Positions 21,164 through 29,168 of a stretch of 46,629 bases of DNA are shown one piece after another (the stretch's first letter is position 1; each line of letters opens with the position of its first letter). The notes under the pieces were generated by a model. It saw only the letters and a program-made list of their open reading frames with translations. It searched no databases and was not told the origin of the DNA. This stretch comes from an uncultured Eubacteriales bacterium (lineage in GTDB: Bacteria; Bacillota; Clostridia; Christensenellales; Aristaeellaceae): positions 1-46,629 of the forward strand of contig CADASK010000022.1 of the NCBI GenBank assembly GCA_902790495.1. Direction: 5' to 3'. A program made the position numbers and the translations under genes.

Positions 21164-21349
21164 TCAGCGGGCCTCGCTCAGGCACATATAGGCCGTGCGG
21201 ACGACCTCCGCGGCGGTGACGCCGTTGTCGTCAGCCTCCTCAAACGCAGTGGTCGCGCCGTCGGTGAAGTGCACCAGGCTGTCGGTAGCCACCATCATGG
21301 GCTGGTCTTCCGTCTCGGGGTTCATCATATAACGTTCCATCGTATTCAT
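21164..21349 (-). CDS. Small protein of unknown function
   Basis: 61 residues, acidic, Met-rich at the N-terminus (MNTMERYMMNPETEDQ), with a helical-looking EEADDNGVTAAEVVRTAYM end. No family recognised, no membrane segment or signal peptide. A good ribosome binding site (GGAAGGAGAAACGAGT) precedes the ATG and a terminator follows, which supports a real gene. It is divergent from the AraC regulator gene, which may control it. Confidence 0.6.
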   Translation of the reverse strand: MNTMERYMMNPETEDQPMMVATDSLVHFTDGATTAFEEADDNGVTAAEVVRTAYMCLSEAR

Positions 21350-21412
21350 ACTCGTTTCTCCTTCCGAAGCGCACTGTCCGTCGCTTCGTGAGGTATTCTA
21401 CAGCAAAGGAGC

Positions 21413-21441
21413 TTGCGTTTCTGCTTATTATCGGCTATAAT
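21413..21441 (+). promoter_or_regulatory. Promoter for the AraC-type regulator
   Basis: TTGCGT (21413-21418), 17 bases, perfect TATAAT (21436-21441), 40 bases before the ATG. Confidence 0.75.
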
Positions 21442-21480
21442 TCAGCAGAAATACAGATTTTTCAACACTGTGGAGGAGAA

Positions 21481-22326
21481 ATGAAGCCTGAGTTTTCGAT
21501 CCTGGAGCCCGGCAGACCCATCGACGGCGTCCACGCGGAGGAGCGCACGCGGGACACGGGCTACACGGTGCCGACCAACCACTCCCATCCCTACTACGAG
21601 CTGTACTACCTGGAGAGCGGCACGTGCCGGTTCTTCATCGGCGGGCGGATGCTGGACGTGCGCGCCGGGGATCTGCTGATGATTCCGCCGCGCATCATGC
21701 ACTACACGCGGTACCTCTTCGGGACGTGCCGCCGCTTCAACGTGTTCTTCCGCAAGAAGGACCTGGAGGCGGAGGTGCGCGCGGCCTTCCCGGAGGGCGA
21801 CGGCTTTTTCAGCCGGTGGCGGCTGATGCAGATTCCGGATTTCTACCGCACGGCCGTGAATGAGCTGCTGGGCCGGATGACCCAGGAGGAGAAGATCGAC
21901 GACATGCGGACGCCGCTGCTGCTCAAGTGCCGCCTGCACGAGCTGATGCTGGTCTGCAGCCGAGTGGGCCTGACCCACGAGGAGCTGCCGGCGGATATCC
22001 ACACCACGGACCGGGCCATTGTGCGCGCGGCGGAGTTCATGCGCGAGCACTTCCGGGAGCCGCTGACCGCGGGGGAGATTGCCCAGCAGGCCGGTTTCAG
22101 CCCGAACTACCTGAGCCGCAAGTTCCGCCAGGCGGCGGGCATCGGCGTGCACGATTACCTGATCTCCCTGCGGCTGCACCAGGCGGCGCTGGAGCTGGTG
22201 GAGACCCGGGACACGGTGACGGAGATCGCGGTGCGCTGCGGCTTCTCCGACGGGAATTATTTCAAGGATTGCTTCCGGCAGCACTATGGGGTGAGTCCGA
22301 GGGCGTACCGGGAGGGGCGGGAGTGA
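21481..22326 (+). CDS. AraC family transcriptional regulator
   Basis: 281-residue DNA-binding regulator. The N-terminal half is a cupin-type sensor (HSHPYYELYYLESGTCRFFI, DLLMIPPRIMHYTR). The C-terminal 100 residues are the two-HTH AraC domain: REPLTAGEIAQQAGFSPNYLSRKFRQ and RDTVTEIAVRCGFSDGNYFKDCF, ending with the standard HYGVSPRAYR. Such proteins usually sense sugars or related compounds and often control adjacent genes; a sugar-linked role is plausible but unproven. Start at 21481 behind TGGAGGAGAA. Confidence 0.92.
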   Translation: MKPEFSILEPGRPIDGVHAEERTRDTGYTVPTNHSHPYYELYYLESGTCRFFIGGRMLDVRAGDLLMIPPRIMHYTRYLFGTCRRFNVFFRKKDLEAEVRAAFPEGDGFFSRWRLMQIPDFYRTAVNELLGRMTQEEKIDDMRTPLLLKCRLHELMLVCSRVGLTHEELPADIHTTDRAIVRAAEFMREHFREPLTAGEIAQQAGFSPNYLSRKFRQAAGIGVHDYLISLRLHQAALELVETRDTVTEIAVRCGFSDGNYFKDCFRQHYGVSPRAYREGRE

Positions 22327-22342
22327 CGCCCCACCAAGGCAA

Positions 22343-22380
22343 AAACGCTTTCCCTATTATCGCAGGGAAAGCGTTTCTTT
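22343..22380. terminator. Bidirectional terminator
   Basis: Thirteen-pair stem AAACGCTTTCCCT (22343-22355) with AGGGAAAGCGTTT (22364-22376), T-rich afterwards and A-rich before, between the converging AraC and XRE genes. Confidence 0.9.
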
Positions 22381-22401
22381 GCGTGAAGCGGGGGGCTTTT
22401 C

Positions 22402-23139
22402 TTACACCTCAAACTCCACCTTCACCGCGCGGCCCACGCAGGTGATCTCGTTGAGCTGCACGTTCTCCGCGTCGTACTCGCGGCCGTAGCTCTGCAGCAT
22501 GATGGTGGTGGCGTCGAGCTTCTTGATCTTCCGCAGGTTGCGGTGGCCGTCCTTCTCCACCAGCATTACGGCCCCGTCGATGGGGCTCTGGGCGGGCACG
22601 ATGAGGGCGAGATCCTGGGCGTGGATGCGGAAGCCGCGCATGCTGTCGTCCGGCACAAGGAACCAGAACACCTTCTCCGGGTTGGCGCCCTCGATGCGGC
22701 CGTTGAGGATGGGCATCAGCCGGTGGTTGACGGGCTTCATCACGGCGTTCATCACCGGGACGTTCTTCAGCACGCTGGTCAGAGCGTCGAGCCAAACGCT
22801 GCCGGTGACGCCCTCGCCCTTCTCCTCCTCGGTGGAGGCGACCTTCACGGCGTCCTCAGCCTTCGGCTTGGGGCGGGCGGCGGCCTGGGCGAGGCTGGGC
22901 TGCACCTGAGCCAGGTCGACGGTGGCGGCGATGTCGTCCAGGGTGAAATCAGCCTCGTTCTGCTGCTTGAGGCCGATGCTCTTGAGGATGCGGCGCGCCT
23001 GGTCGTCGGCGATGATGCGCGTGCCGGCCTCCACCGCGAGGATGTAGCTTTCGCTCACGCCGCACTTCTTGGCCACCTGCTTGGGGGTCAGCTTCTGGCG
23101 GATGCGTTCGGTGCGGATGAGATCTCCGAGTCTTGACAT
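22402..23139 (-). CDS. XRE family regulator with S24/LexA-like C-terminal domain
   Basis: 245 residues. N-terminal XRE helix-turn-helix (residues 4-55; KLTPKQVAKKCGVSESYILAVE), an Ala/Lys/Glu-rich linker, and from about 150 a domain with the S24 order: PDDSMRGF (Ser166 at the nucleophile place), DLALIVPAQ, DGAVMLVEKDG, then LRKIKKL where the catalytic Lys is expected (204-207). Such proteins are often phage or stress repressors that self-cleave, but no phage gene adjoins this one. No clear Ala-Gly cleavage site is visible, so self-cleavage is uncertain. ATG at 23139 behind ACGGAGG. Confidence 0.8.
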   Translation of the reverse strand: MSRLGDLIRTERIRQKLTPKQVAKKCGVSESYILAVEAGTRIIADDQARRILKSIGLKQQNEADFTLDDIAATVDLAQVQPSLAQAAARPKPKAEDAVKVASTEEEKGEGVTGSVWLDALTSVLKNVPVMNAVMKPVNHRLMPILNGRIEGANPEKVFWFLVPDDSMRGFRIHAQDLALIVPAQSPIDGAVMLVEKDGHRNLRKIKKLDATTIMLQSYGREYDAENVQLNEITCVGRAVKVEFEV

Positions 23140-23203
23140 GGTTTGTGCCTCCGTAGCCTGCACGGGGGTGCAGGGCTTTTGTTTCTTATCCTGATGCCTG
23201 AGC

Positions 23204-24391
23204 TTACGCCATCAGGGAGCGTTCCGCGTCGCCGCGCAGCGCGCTGCCGCCGTTGGTGGAATAATAGCCCGCGGGCAGGGCGCGCATCTCGAAGGTGGAG
23301 GTCATGGGCACGCGCTGACCGGTGGCCGCGCTCGCGTCCAAGCCCAGCAGAATCTCGAGGGCGTGGAAGCCGAACTCCTTGCTGCAGCGGTTCGGGCGGC
23401 CCTGGCGGATGGCCCAGGCCATCTCGGCCACGCCGATGCCGCGGTGACCGTAGGCCAGATCCACCCAGTCGGGCTGGTCGGTGGGCGGCGTGCCGTCGAA
23501 ACCGTGGGTCATGGGCAGCTCCACCTCCTCGGCCTCCGGCAGGCTCAGGCGGACATAGCCGTTGAAGGTGTTGGGGTCGCCCAGGGACAGGATGCCGCGG
23601 GTGCCGTAGACGGTGAAGACACTCTTCTCCGCGCCGATGGTGTTGCCGTTGAAGTGCACCATGGCCAGCGCGCCGCTGGCGAATTTCAGGCTGCCCACCA
23701 GCAGGTTGTTGCCGGGGATCTGCCAGCTTTCGCCCACGGGGTTGGCGGAGAAGATCTGCGCCTCGTGCACCGGGGCCGGCGCGCCGAAGGCCTGCACCTC
23801 GCTGACCGGGCCCAGCAGGGCGGTCATGGCTGCGATGTAATAGATGCCCACGTCGTGGGGGAGCGCGCCGCCCTCGCCGCGGAGGAAGCGGAAGGTTTCG
23901 GCGTTGAGGCTCTGGTTGCGGTTGATGCTCACCACGCAGGAGGTGATGTCGCCGATCATCCCGCTGTCGATGATGGCCTTCGCCGTCTGCACGCCCGCGC
24001 CCAGCACGGTGTCCGGCGCCACGCCGAGGTACAGGCCCTTCTCCTCCGCCAGGCGCATCAGCTCGCGGCCCTGCTCCAGGGTGTTGGTCATCACCTTCTC
24101 CGTCCACACGTGCTTGCCGGCCAGCAGCATGGCTTTGATCACGTCGTAGTGCACAAAGGCGGGGGTCAGGTTGACCACCAGCTCAATGCTCTCGTCCGCC
24201 GCGATCTCCTCCTGGGTCATCACGCGCGGCACGCCGTAGGCCACGGCCTGGCGCTTCGCGTTCTCGGGGTTCCGGTCGCACACGGCGACCAGGTCGATGA
24301 TGGCGAACATCCGCTTCAGGTTGCGGATGTAAATGTTGCTGATCATGCCGCAGCCGATCACGGCGGTGCGGACCTTCTTCAAAGCCTCCAT
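23204..24391 (-). CDS. Gfo/Idh/MocA family oxidoreductase
   Basis: NAD(P)-dependent dehydrogenase of about 395 residues. Rossmann fold with AVIGCGMISNIYIRNL, acidic cofactor residue in VCDRNPE, and the EKVM stretch that carries the family's catalytic Lys (usually EKP; here Val replaces Pro). The substrate side has GGALPHDVGIYYI, matching the D.G.H/Y motif. Such enzymes act on sugars, inositols or their acids; the substrate is not predictable. ATG at 24391 after GAGGAGG. It lies 64 bases upstream of the XRE gene on the same strand. Confidence 0.9.
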   Translation of the reverse strand: MEALKKVRTAVIGCGMISNIYIRNLKRMFAIIDLVAVCDRNPENAKRQAVAYGVPRVMTQEEIAADESIELVVNLTPAFVHYDVIKAMLLAGKHVWTEKVMTNTLEQGRELMRLAEEKGLYLGVAPDTVLGAGVQTAKAIIDSGMIGDITSCVVSINRNQSLNAETFRFLRGEGGALPHDVGIYYIAAMTALLGPVSEVQAFGAPAPVHEAQIFSANPVGESWQIPGNNLLVGSLKFASGALAMVHFNGNTIGAEKSVFTVYGTRGILSLGDPNTFNGYVRLSLPEAEEVELPMTHGFDGTPPTDQPDWVDLAYGHRGIGVAEMAWAIRQGRPNRCSKEFGFHALEILLGLDASAATGQRVPMTSTFEMRALPAGYYSTNGGSALRGDAERSLMA

Positions 24392-24476
24392 ACAGTTCCT
24401 CCTCGGTATGAAAATGGAACACCCTACAGGTAGAGCATACCCGCCCGGCTTTCGGCTGTCAAGAGCCGGACGACAG

Positions 24477-24503
24477 AAAAAAAGCCGCGCATCGCGGCGC
24501 GGC
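24477..24503 (-). terminator. Terminator after the 169-residue unknown gene
   Basis: Minus-strand stem GCCGCGC (24503-24497) with GCGCGGC (24490-24484), followed by seven T residues. Confidence 0.9.
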
Positions 24504-24516
24504 GGGGAAGCTGGCA

Positions 24517-25026
24517 TCAGCCGTACATCTGCTGCTGGGGGACGACCGGAGGCATCGGCTCAATGCGGCTGGTGTCCCAGGTGAAGCCGAAGGGCTGCAG
24601 ATCCAGGCCGCACTGCCAGAGGACGTTGGAGGCATCCTCCAGCAGGTTGTAGAGCATGCGGGCGTAGTGGCCGCGCGCGCTGCGGAAGGGGCAGTTCATC
24701 ATCTCGCAGAAATCCTCCAGGCGGATCAGCGGATAGCCGTCCAGACCGATCACGGAGGCGTACTGGTAGGTGTCGCGCACGCGCATGTAGGTCGGCACGT
24801 CCTGCAGCCAGGAGCGGTTCTGGTAGGCCAGCAGCTGCAGCTGGCGCGCGGTGTTCTGGGGGAGGCGGAAGCCCTTCTCGTCCACGGGCTGGCCGTTGAC
24901 GTCGTAGCAGGTGAAGACGCCGATCTCGTTGTCGAACAGGCTGAAGGAGAACCCGCCGTCGCCCACTGCGGGGTCAGGCTGATAGACATAACAGAAGACC
25001 GCCCGCGCGGCTCCGCTGCCTGCCAT
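24517..25026 (-). CDS. Protein of unknown function
   Basis: 169 residues, soluble-looking, no signal peptide or membrane segment. Readable segments are GGFSFSLFDNEIGVFTCYDVNGQPV, an aromatic-rich centre (NRSWLQDVPTYMRVRD, YPLIRLEDFCEMMNC) and a Pro/Gln-rich tail (MPPVVPQQQ). No family recognised. The ATG at 25026 follows GGAGGGA, and promoter and terminator bracket the gene as a single unit. Confidence 0.7.
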   Translation of the reverse strand: MAGSGAARAVFCYVYQPDPAVGDGGFSFSLFDNEIGVFTCYDVNGQPVDEKGFRLPQNTARQLQLLAYQNRSWLQDVPTYMRVRDTYQYASVIGLDGYPLIRLEDFCEMMNCPFRSARGHYARMLYNLLEDASNVLWQCGLDLQPFGFTWDTSRIEPMPPVVPQQQMYG

Positions 25027-25062
25027 ATGGGATCCCTCCGTTCCGTCAAGAAGTTTGTAACA

Positions 25063-25091
25063 ATTGTAAAACTTTCCTGGCGGTTCGTCAA
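25063..25091 (-). promoter_or_regulatory. Promoter for the 169-residue unknown gene
   Basis: Minus-strand TTGACG (25091-25086), 17 bases, TACAAT (25068-25063), about 35 bases before the ATG. The short palindrome ACAATTGT overlaps the -10. Confidence 0.85.
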
Positions 25092-25253
25092 CTGTTTTTT
25101 GCAATTTTCTGCGGGAAATTCTGTATTTCTTTTGCGTTTCGGTGCGCTTCGTTGCGCAATGATTGCGGATCGGGGCCGATTTGGTGACATGACCCCGCGG
25201 CTTTGTTGCGAAAGTCGGACAAAAGCCGCACAGAAAAGCGATAATCTGTTCGC

Positions 25254-26195
25254 CTATTCGGCCTGGCTGCTCTCGCCGGTGAGGCGGACGAGGGCCTTGG
25301 CGATGGCGGCGGAGATGGCCTCCGCCTGGCGGGCGGTCTCCTCGGGACTCAGCGGGGAGCTGGGCATGGCCACGTCGCCCAGGGCGGCCAGCCGTTTGCA
25401 GCTGTACAGGCCGATGCCGCACTTGAAGGCGCGGTCGCCGCCGCGCAGGAAGCACCGCTTCGAGGAGAGGGACACGGTCTCCACCGCGCCGTTCTCCTCC
25501 AGAGCGCGGCGCAGGGTCTGGTAGCCGGTGCACTTGCGGGCCAGGGCGCTCTCCGGCATCAGCAGGCGCGAGCCCAGACCCAGCGGGCCGATCTCCACGG
25601 TCAGCCGCGTGTAGGCGGGCATGGGGTTCGCCTTGCACCAGGCCTTCGCGCCCTGCCAGCCGCTCTCGCCGCCGTCGGTGAAGAGGAAGGCCGTGCGCTC
25701 GCGGACGGGCTGGGGCAGGCGCTCCATCACCGCGAGCATCGCGGCGAGGGCCGCGTCCTGCGGGAGGCTCTGGGCGCGGGCCGGCCCCCACAGGGAGAAG
25801 GTCAGCTCGCCCAGGTAGATTACCAGGAACAGGCCCAGCGCGAGGCGGCCGGAGCCGGTGAGGGCCGCGGCCGCGAGGAAGCCCAGGGCCGCCGGGATCA
25901 TGTACAGCAGCACCTGCGCGAGGGTCCACAGCGCGAAGGCCGCGAGGTTCTGGCCGAAGCTGATGTCCGGCAGCAGGCCGCGCGCGGGGGTGTCATAGTG
26001 GCAGGTGAGCATCAGGGCGGCGTGCTCGGGGTCGCCCGTGACCAGCTGCATATGCTTGAGCCGTCCGTTCTCCTCGCGGCGCAAGGGGCAGCCGTTCTCG
26101 GCGCAGACGGTCTCCAGCCATGTGCGGAAGGCCTCCTTCTGGGCGGCCGTGCGGCGCACGGGAAACCGGGTGTGGATCTCCTTGAAATAGTCCAT
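25254..26195 (-). CDS. M28-like peptidase-fold membrane protein with degenerate active site
   Basis: 313 residues. The start resembles M28 aminopeptidases: ALMLTCHYDTPARG (His66, Asp68), later LPQDAAL (Asp147) and LFTDGGESGWQGA at 171-183. In active enzymes the last motif has two Glu; here the first, the general base, is Gly176. The final zinc His is not seen near FKCGIGLYSCKR. Two hydrophobic segments (about 84-110 and 117-137) sit in the middle of the fold. It may be a membrane-bound non-catalytic relative. ATG at 26195 after GGAGG. Confidence 0.7.
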   Translation of the reverse strand: MDYFKEIHTRFPVRRTAAQKEAFRTWLETVCAENGCPLRREENGRLKHMQLVTGDPEHAALMLTCHYDTPARGLLPDISFGQNLAAFALWTLAQVLLYMIPAALGFLAAAALTGSGRLALGLFLVIYLGELTFSLWGPARAQSLPQDAALAAMLAVMERLPQPVRERTAFLFTDGGESGWQGAKAWCKANPMPAYTRLTVEIGPLGLGSRLLMPESALARKCTGYQTLRRALEENGAVETVSLSSKRCFLRGGDRAFKCGIGLYSCKRLAALGDVAMPSSPLSPEETARQAEAISAAIAKALVRLTGESSQAE

Positions 26196-26218
26196 GATGA
26201 GAACCTCCGAAATAACAG

Positions 26219-26244
26219 AGAAAAGGCCGCCCGAAAGCGGCCTT
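26219..26244 (-). terminator. Terminator after thioredoxin
   Basis: Minus-strand stem AAGGCCGC (26244-26237) with GCGGCCTT (26230-26223), followed by TTTTCTC. Confidence 0.8.
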
Positions 26245-26256
26245 CCTCGCTGTGGC

Positions 26257-26574
26257 TTACATCGCGCTCTGCACAAAGGCCTTCAGCGCGGGCAGGGGCA
26301 CATAGCCGATGTTCTTGTTCACCAGCTCGCCGCCCTTGAACAGCAGCAGGGTCGGGATGCTCTGCACGCCGTAGCGCATGGCGATTTCGCCCTCGTCATC
26401 CACGTTGACCTTGCCCACGGCCAGCTTGTCGCCCATCTCCTCGGCCAGCTGATCGACCAGGGGAGAGAGCATCTTGCAGGGGCCGCACCAGCTGGCCCAC
26501 AGATCTACCAGCACGGGGGCGGAAGCGTTCTGGATAAAGGAGTCAAAATTGGCGCTTGTCAGTTCGGTGATCAT
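26257..26574 (-). CDS. trxA: Thioredoxin
   Basis: Cytoplasmic disulfide reductase, 105 residues, with the redox centre WCGPC (Cys30, Cys33), VLVDLWASW before it, and the cis-Pro segment SIPTLLLFKGGE. Start at 26574 behind CGGAGG. Its ATG overlaps the stop of the upstream rseC-like gene, so the two are co-translated; a shared redox role is plausible. Confidence 0.95.
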   Translation of the reverse strand: MITELTSANFDSFIQNASAPVLVDLWASWCGPCKMLSPLVDQLAEEMGDKLAVGKVNVDDEGEIAMRYGVQSIPTLLLFKGGELVNKNIGYVPLPALKAFVQSAM

Positions 26575-27023
26575 GCTTGTTCCTCCGTTTCGTTCGATTC
26601 CTGCGTTGCTTCCTTGCTGAACCAGGTGCGCGGGATGATGCGCACGAGGGTCGGCTGCCATTTGGGATTGTTCTTGCGGTTCTTTTCAGTCAGGGCCACG
26701 ATGGCCAGGCAGATCACCAGGCCGATGGCGCCGCCGACAGCCGCCCATGCGTTGCCGCGCAGGCTGCCCAGGGCCATGCCGCCCATCAGCCCGGCCACGG
26801 GCAGGGCGTAGGCCAGCAGCGAAGCCTTAACCACGGTGCCGGTGGGCAGCTCCACCTCGGCAAAGTCGCCGACGGAGCAGGCCTGTCCCGCGCTGGAGAG
26901 GCGGAGCACCGTGGGCTTCTGGCCGCCGTCGCAGGCGTGACAGTGTCCGCAGTCCTCAGGGCGGCAGAAGGTGACCTCCAGCGTGCCGCGGTCAGCCGCT
27001 GTGATTTCGCCGATCTTTTGCAT
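26571..27023 (-). CDS. RseC/SoxR-reducing-system family membrane protein
   Basis: 150 residues. N-terminal cytoplasmic part with a Cys cluster (CRPEDCGHCHACDGG), then two membrane helices (about LLAYALPVAGLMGGMALG and WAAVGGAIGLVICLAIVAL) and a charged tail. This matches the RseC/MucC family, which in many bacteria works with Rnf-type electron transfer complexes; no rnf genes are in this window. ATG at 27023 after AAAGGAG, with an in-frame GTG nine bases upstream as a weaker choice. Coupled to thioredoxin. Confidence 0.85.
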   Translation of the reverse strand: MQKIGEITAADRGTLEVTFCRPEDCGHCHACDGGQKPTVLRLSSAGQACSVGDFAEVELPTGTVVKASLLAYALPVAGLMGGMALGSLRGNAWAAVGGAIGLVICLAIVALTEKNRKNNPKWQPTLVRIIPRTWFSKEATQESNETEEQA

Positions 27024-27050
27024 CCGAAACACTCCTTTCGCCCGCAGCGG

Positions 27051-27082
27051 TGGTATACTATGAGTATACCATACCTGTCAAG
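27051..27082 (-). promoter_or_regulatory. Promoter of rseC-trxA overlapped by a perfect palindrome
   Basis: TGGTATACT-ATG-AGTATACCA (27051-27071) has nine-pair arms. On the minus strand TTGACA (27082-27077) with an 18-base spacer to TATACC (27058-27053) gives a promoter covered by the palindrome; the plus strand also has TATACT at 27054-27059. It lies between divergent genes, so it could be an operator or a pair of back-to-back -10 boxes. Confidence 0.5.
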
Positions 27083-27127
27083 CGGTTTTTGCGGGCCGCG
27101 GCAGACGGAGGAGAGGAGGCGGGGCCT

Positions 27128-28006
27128 GTGCGCTACAGGGTGACGGAGGCCGAGGACGGCTGGAAGCTGCTGCGGGTGCTGCGGGGCTCCATGGGGCTGA
27201 GCGGCAGCGCGGTGCAGGGCGCCAAGTGGGAGGCGCGCATCCTGCTGGACGGCGAGAGCGCCCACACGAACGTCCGCGTCCGCGCGGGCCAGGAGGTCAC
27301 CTTTGTGGAAAAGGAAAAGGCGCCGGTCTATGCCACCGCGCCCTATGCGCTCCAGGTTCCCGTGGTCTACCGGGACGAGCATCTGCTGATCGTGGACAAG
27401 CCAGCGCCGCTGGCCAGCCAGTCCAGCCGGAATCACCCGGACAACACTTTAGAGAACGCCCTGTTCAACATGCTGGGCTGTCCGGAGGGCTGGATCTACC
27501 GCCCGGTGAACCGGCTGGACAAGGGCACCAGCGGCCTGATGGCGGTGGCCTGCAGCGCTCACGCCCAGTACCGCCTTCAGCAGGCCCTGCACACGCCGGA
27601 CTTCCGCCGGGTCTACCTCGCCGTGACCCGGGGGCTCCCGCCCGAAGAGAGCGGGGTGATTGACCTGCCGATCGCGAAGGCGCCGGGGGCCACCGTGCGC
27701 CGCGTCATCGCCCCGGCGGGCGAGGGCAAGCCGAGCGTCACCCACTATGAGGTGCTGGAGAGCCGCGGCGGCCTCGCGCTGCTGCGCCTGGAGCTGGAGA
27801 CGGGCCGCACCCACCAGATCCGGGTGCACCTGGCGGCCCTGGGCTGCCCGGTGTTCGGCGATTTCCTCTACGGCGAGGAGTCCGACCGTCTGCCGGGGCG
27901 CTTCGCCCTGCATTCCCATCAATTGACCCTGACACACCCGGTCACGGGGGAGCGCTTGTCGTTCGCGTCGCCGCTGCCGGACGCCCTCAGAGACCTGCTC
28001 CGTTGA
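27128..28006 (+). CDS. RluA family rRNA/tRNA pseudouridine synthase
   Basis: Converts uridine to pseudouridine in RNA. 292 residues: an S4-like N-terminal part (AEDGWKLLRVLR, GQEVTFVEKEK), the catalytic NRLDKGTSGL at 128-137 (Asp131), RRVYLAVTRG, and the substrate-binding ELETGRTHQIRVHLAALGCP. The start is GTG at 27128 after GAGGAGG; the frame is open to 27050 but that part overlaps the palindromic promoter. Its 3' end overlaps the converging pyruvyl transferase gene by 20 bases. Which RNA position it modifies is not clear. Confidence 0.92.
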   Translation: MRYRVTEAEDGWKLLRVLRGSMGLSGSAVQGAKWEARILLDGESAHTNVRVRAGQEVTFVEKEKAPVYATAPYALQVPVVYRDEHLLIVDKPAPLASQSSRNHPDNTLENALFNMLGCPEGWIYRPVNRLDKGTSGLMAVACSAHAQYRLQQALHTPDFRRVYLAVTRGLPPEESGVIDLPIAKAPGATVRRVIAPAGEGKPSVTHYEVLESRGGLALLRLELETGRTHQIRVHLAALGCPVFGDFLYGEESDRLPGRFALHSHQLTLTHPVTGERLSFASPLPDALRDLLR

Positions 28007-29072
28007 GCACAGTGCTCAGCCAGTTGAGGCCCCGGTTCCGCAGGCGCTCCAGGCGCTCGGCCTGTGCGTCGTCGGGGTGGAGGGGATCGCCGCCGACTTC
28101 GCGGAGCAGCTGGTCGATGCGGCTGTTCTTGGAGGCCTTGTCCCCGTCGCGGTAGCGCCGCTCGATGGCGCAGGGCACGCCGAGGATGGCTGAGAAGGCC
28201 GCCCCGTGGAAGGAATCGGTGCAGACGCAGGCGGCCCCGGCCAGCCAGCCGACCCACTGCTCCGGCGTCACGGCGCTGTCCGGATGCTCGCCGTAGCGGA
28301 AGCTCTCCGCCGTCACGGGGATGACCCGGAGCTCCGCGCCCAGACGGTCGGCGGTCTCCCGGGCGTGCTGCCAGTAGACCGGGTTCTCGCCGATGAAGTA
28401 GCACAGCACGTAGGGCTTGGCGGTTTTGGGCATCTGCGCCAGCGCGAGCCAGCTGGCGCGCCCGGGCAGAAAAACAGGGTCGGGCAGGACGTCCACGGCC
28501 TTGTCCGGCAGGAGGGTCTGCAGGATGCGCTGGCCCGCCGCCTCCCGCACGGAGACCGCGTCGAAGGGCCGCACCAGCTCTGCGATCATCCGCTGCTTGC
28601 GGGTGGAGGGCATGGCGCTGACGCCCAGGGAGCAGGCGTAGGCGATGCGCTTCTGATCGGGCTTGGCGAAGGTGAGGAAATAGGCGGGGTTCAGCCACAC
28701 GGGCGACCAGATCTGATCGCTGCCGCACACCAGGGCGTCGAAGCCCTCCGCCTCGCGGGCCAGGGTCTCCAGGTTCGGGCAGGGGGCGCTGAGGGCCATC
28801 TGCCGCGCGTAGAAGGCGTTGAGCGCCGCGCCCTTCTGCCCGGCGGAGGACTGCTGACGGCGCACCAGGCGCTTCTGCAGACCGTCCAGCAGCAGGGCGG
28901 GCGAGTTGCCAGAGGCGAGCAGGTTGCGGGTCTTCTCGCGGGTGTCCGGGCGGTAGTCCAGGTGGACGGCGTCCCGGCCGGCATCGCGCAGCACGCGCTG
29001 CAGCGCCCAGGCCTGGAGGGTGGAGCCATAGTTCTCATTGTGCAGGAAGGTCAGGATTCCGATCTTGGACAT
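27987..29072 (-). CDS. Polysaccharide pyruvyl transferase family protein
   Basis: 361 residues. The opening KIGILTFLHNENYGSTLQAWAL and the later DALVCGSDQIWSP are hallmarks of the polysaccharide pyruvyl transferase family (PF04230), followed by AYACSLGVSAMP, VSVREAAGQRILQ and CVCTDSFHGAAFSAILGVP. It is expected to add a ketal pyruvate to a cell-wall or exopolysaccharide sugar. No other polysaccharide genes are next to it. ATG at 29072 after ACGGAGG. Confidence 0.88.
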   Translation of the reverse strand: MSKIGILTFLHNENYGSTLQAWALQRVLRDAGRDAVHLDYRPDTREKTRNLLASGNSPALLLDGLQKRLVRRQQSSAGQKGAALNAFYARQMALSAPCPNLETLAREAEGFDALVCGSDQIWSPVWLNPAYFLTFAKPDQKRIAYACSLGVSAMPSTRKQRMIAELVRPFDAVSVREAAGQRILQTLLPDKAVDVLPDPVFLPGRASWLALAQMPKTAKPYVLCYFIGENPVYWQHARETADRLGAELRVIPVTAESFRYGEHPDSAVTPEQWVGWLAGAACVCTDSFHGAAFSAILGVPCAIERRYRDGDKASKNSRIDQLLREVGGDPLHPDDAQAERLERLRNRGLNWLSTVLNGAGL

Positions 29073-29092
29073 GGGGGCCTCCGTACAGAAAG

Positions 29093-29123
29093 GGCGGGAT
29101 GACCGATCGCGGCACATCCCGCC
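29093..29123. terminator. Hairpin between the pyruvyl transferase gene and repeat copy B
   Basis: Stem GGCGGGATG (29093-29101) with CATCCCGCC (29115-29123), loop of 13, TTTTG on the plus side. Orientation is unclear, since flanking genes are minus-strand; it may close transcripts coming from the AI-2E unit or be a leader structure. Confidence 0.45.
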
Positions 29124-29168
29124 TTTTGTGATGGGCGTATAAGAAAGAGATCAAACAACAAGGATCGT

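Noticed and set aside
25195-25238. Hairpin GCGGCTTTGT...ACAAAAGCCGC as terminator of the M28-like gene
   Set aside because: The stem has a bulge and no T-run follows on either strand.
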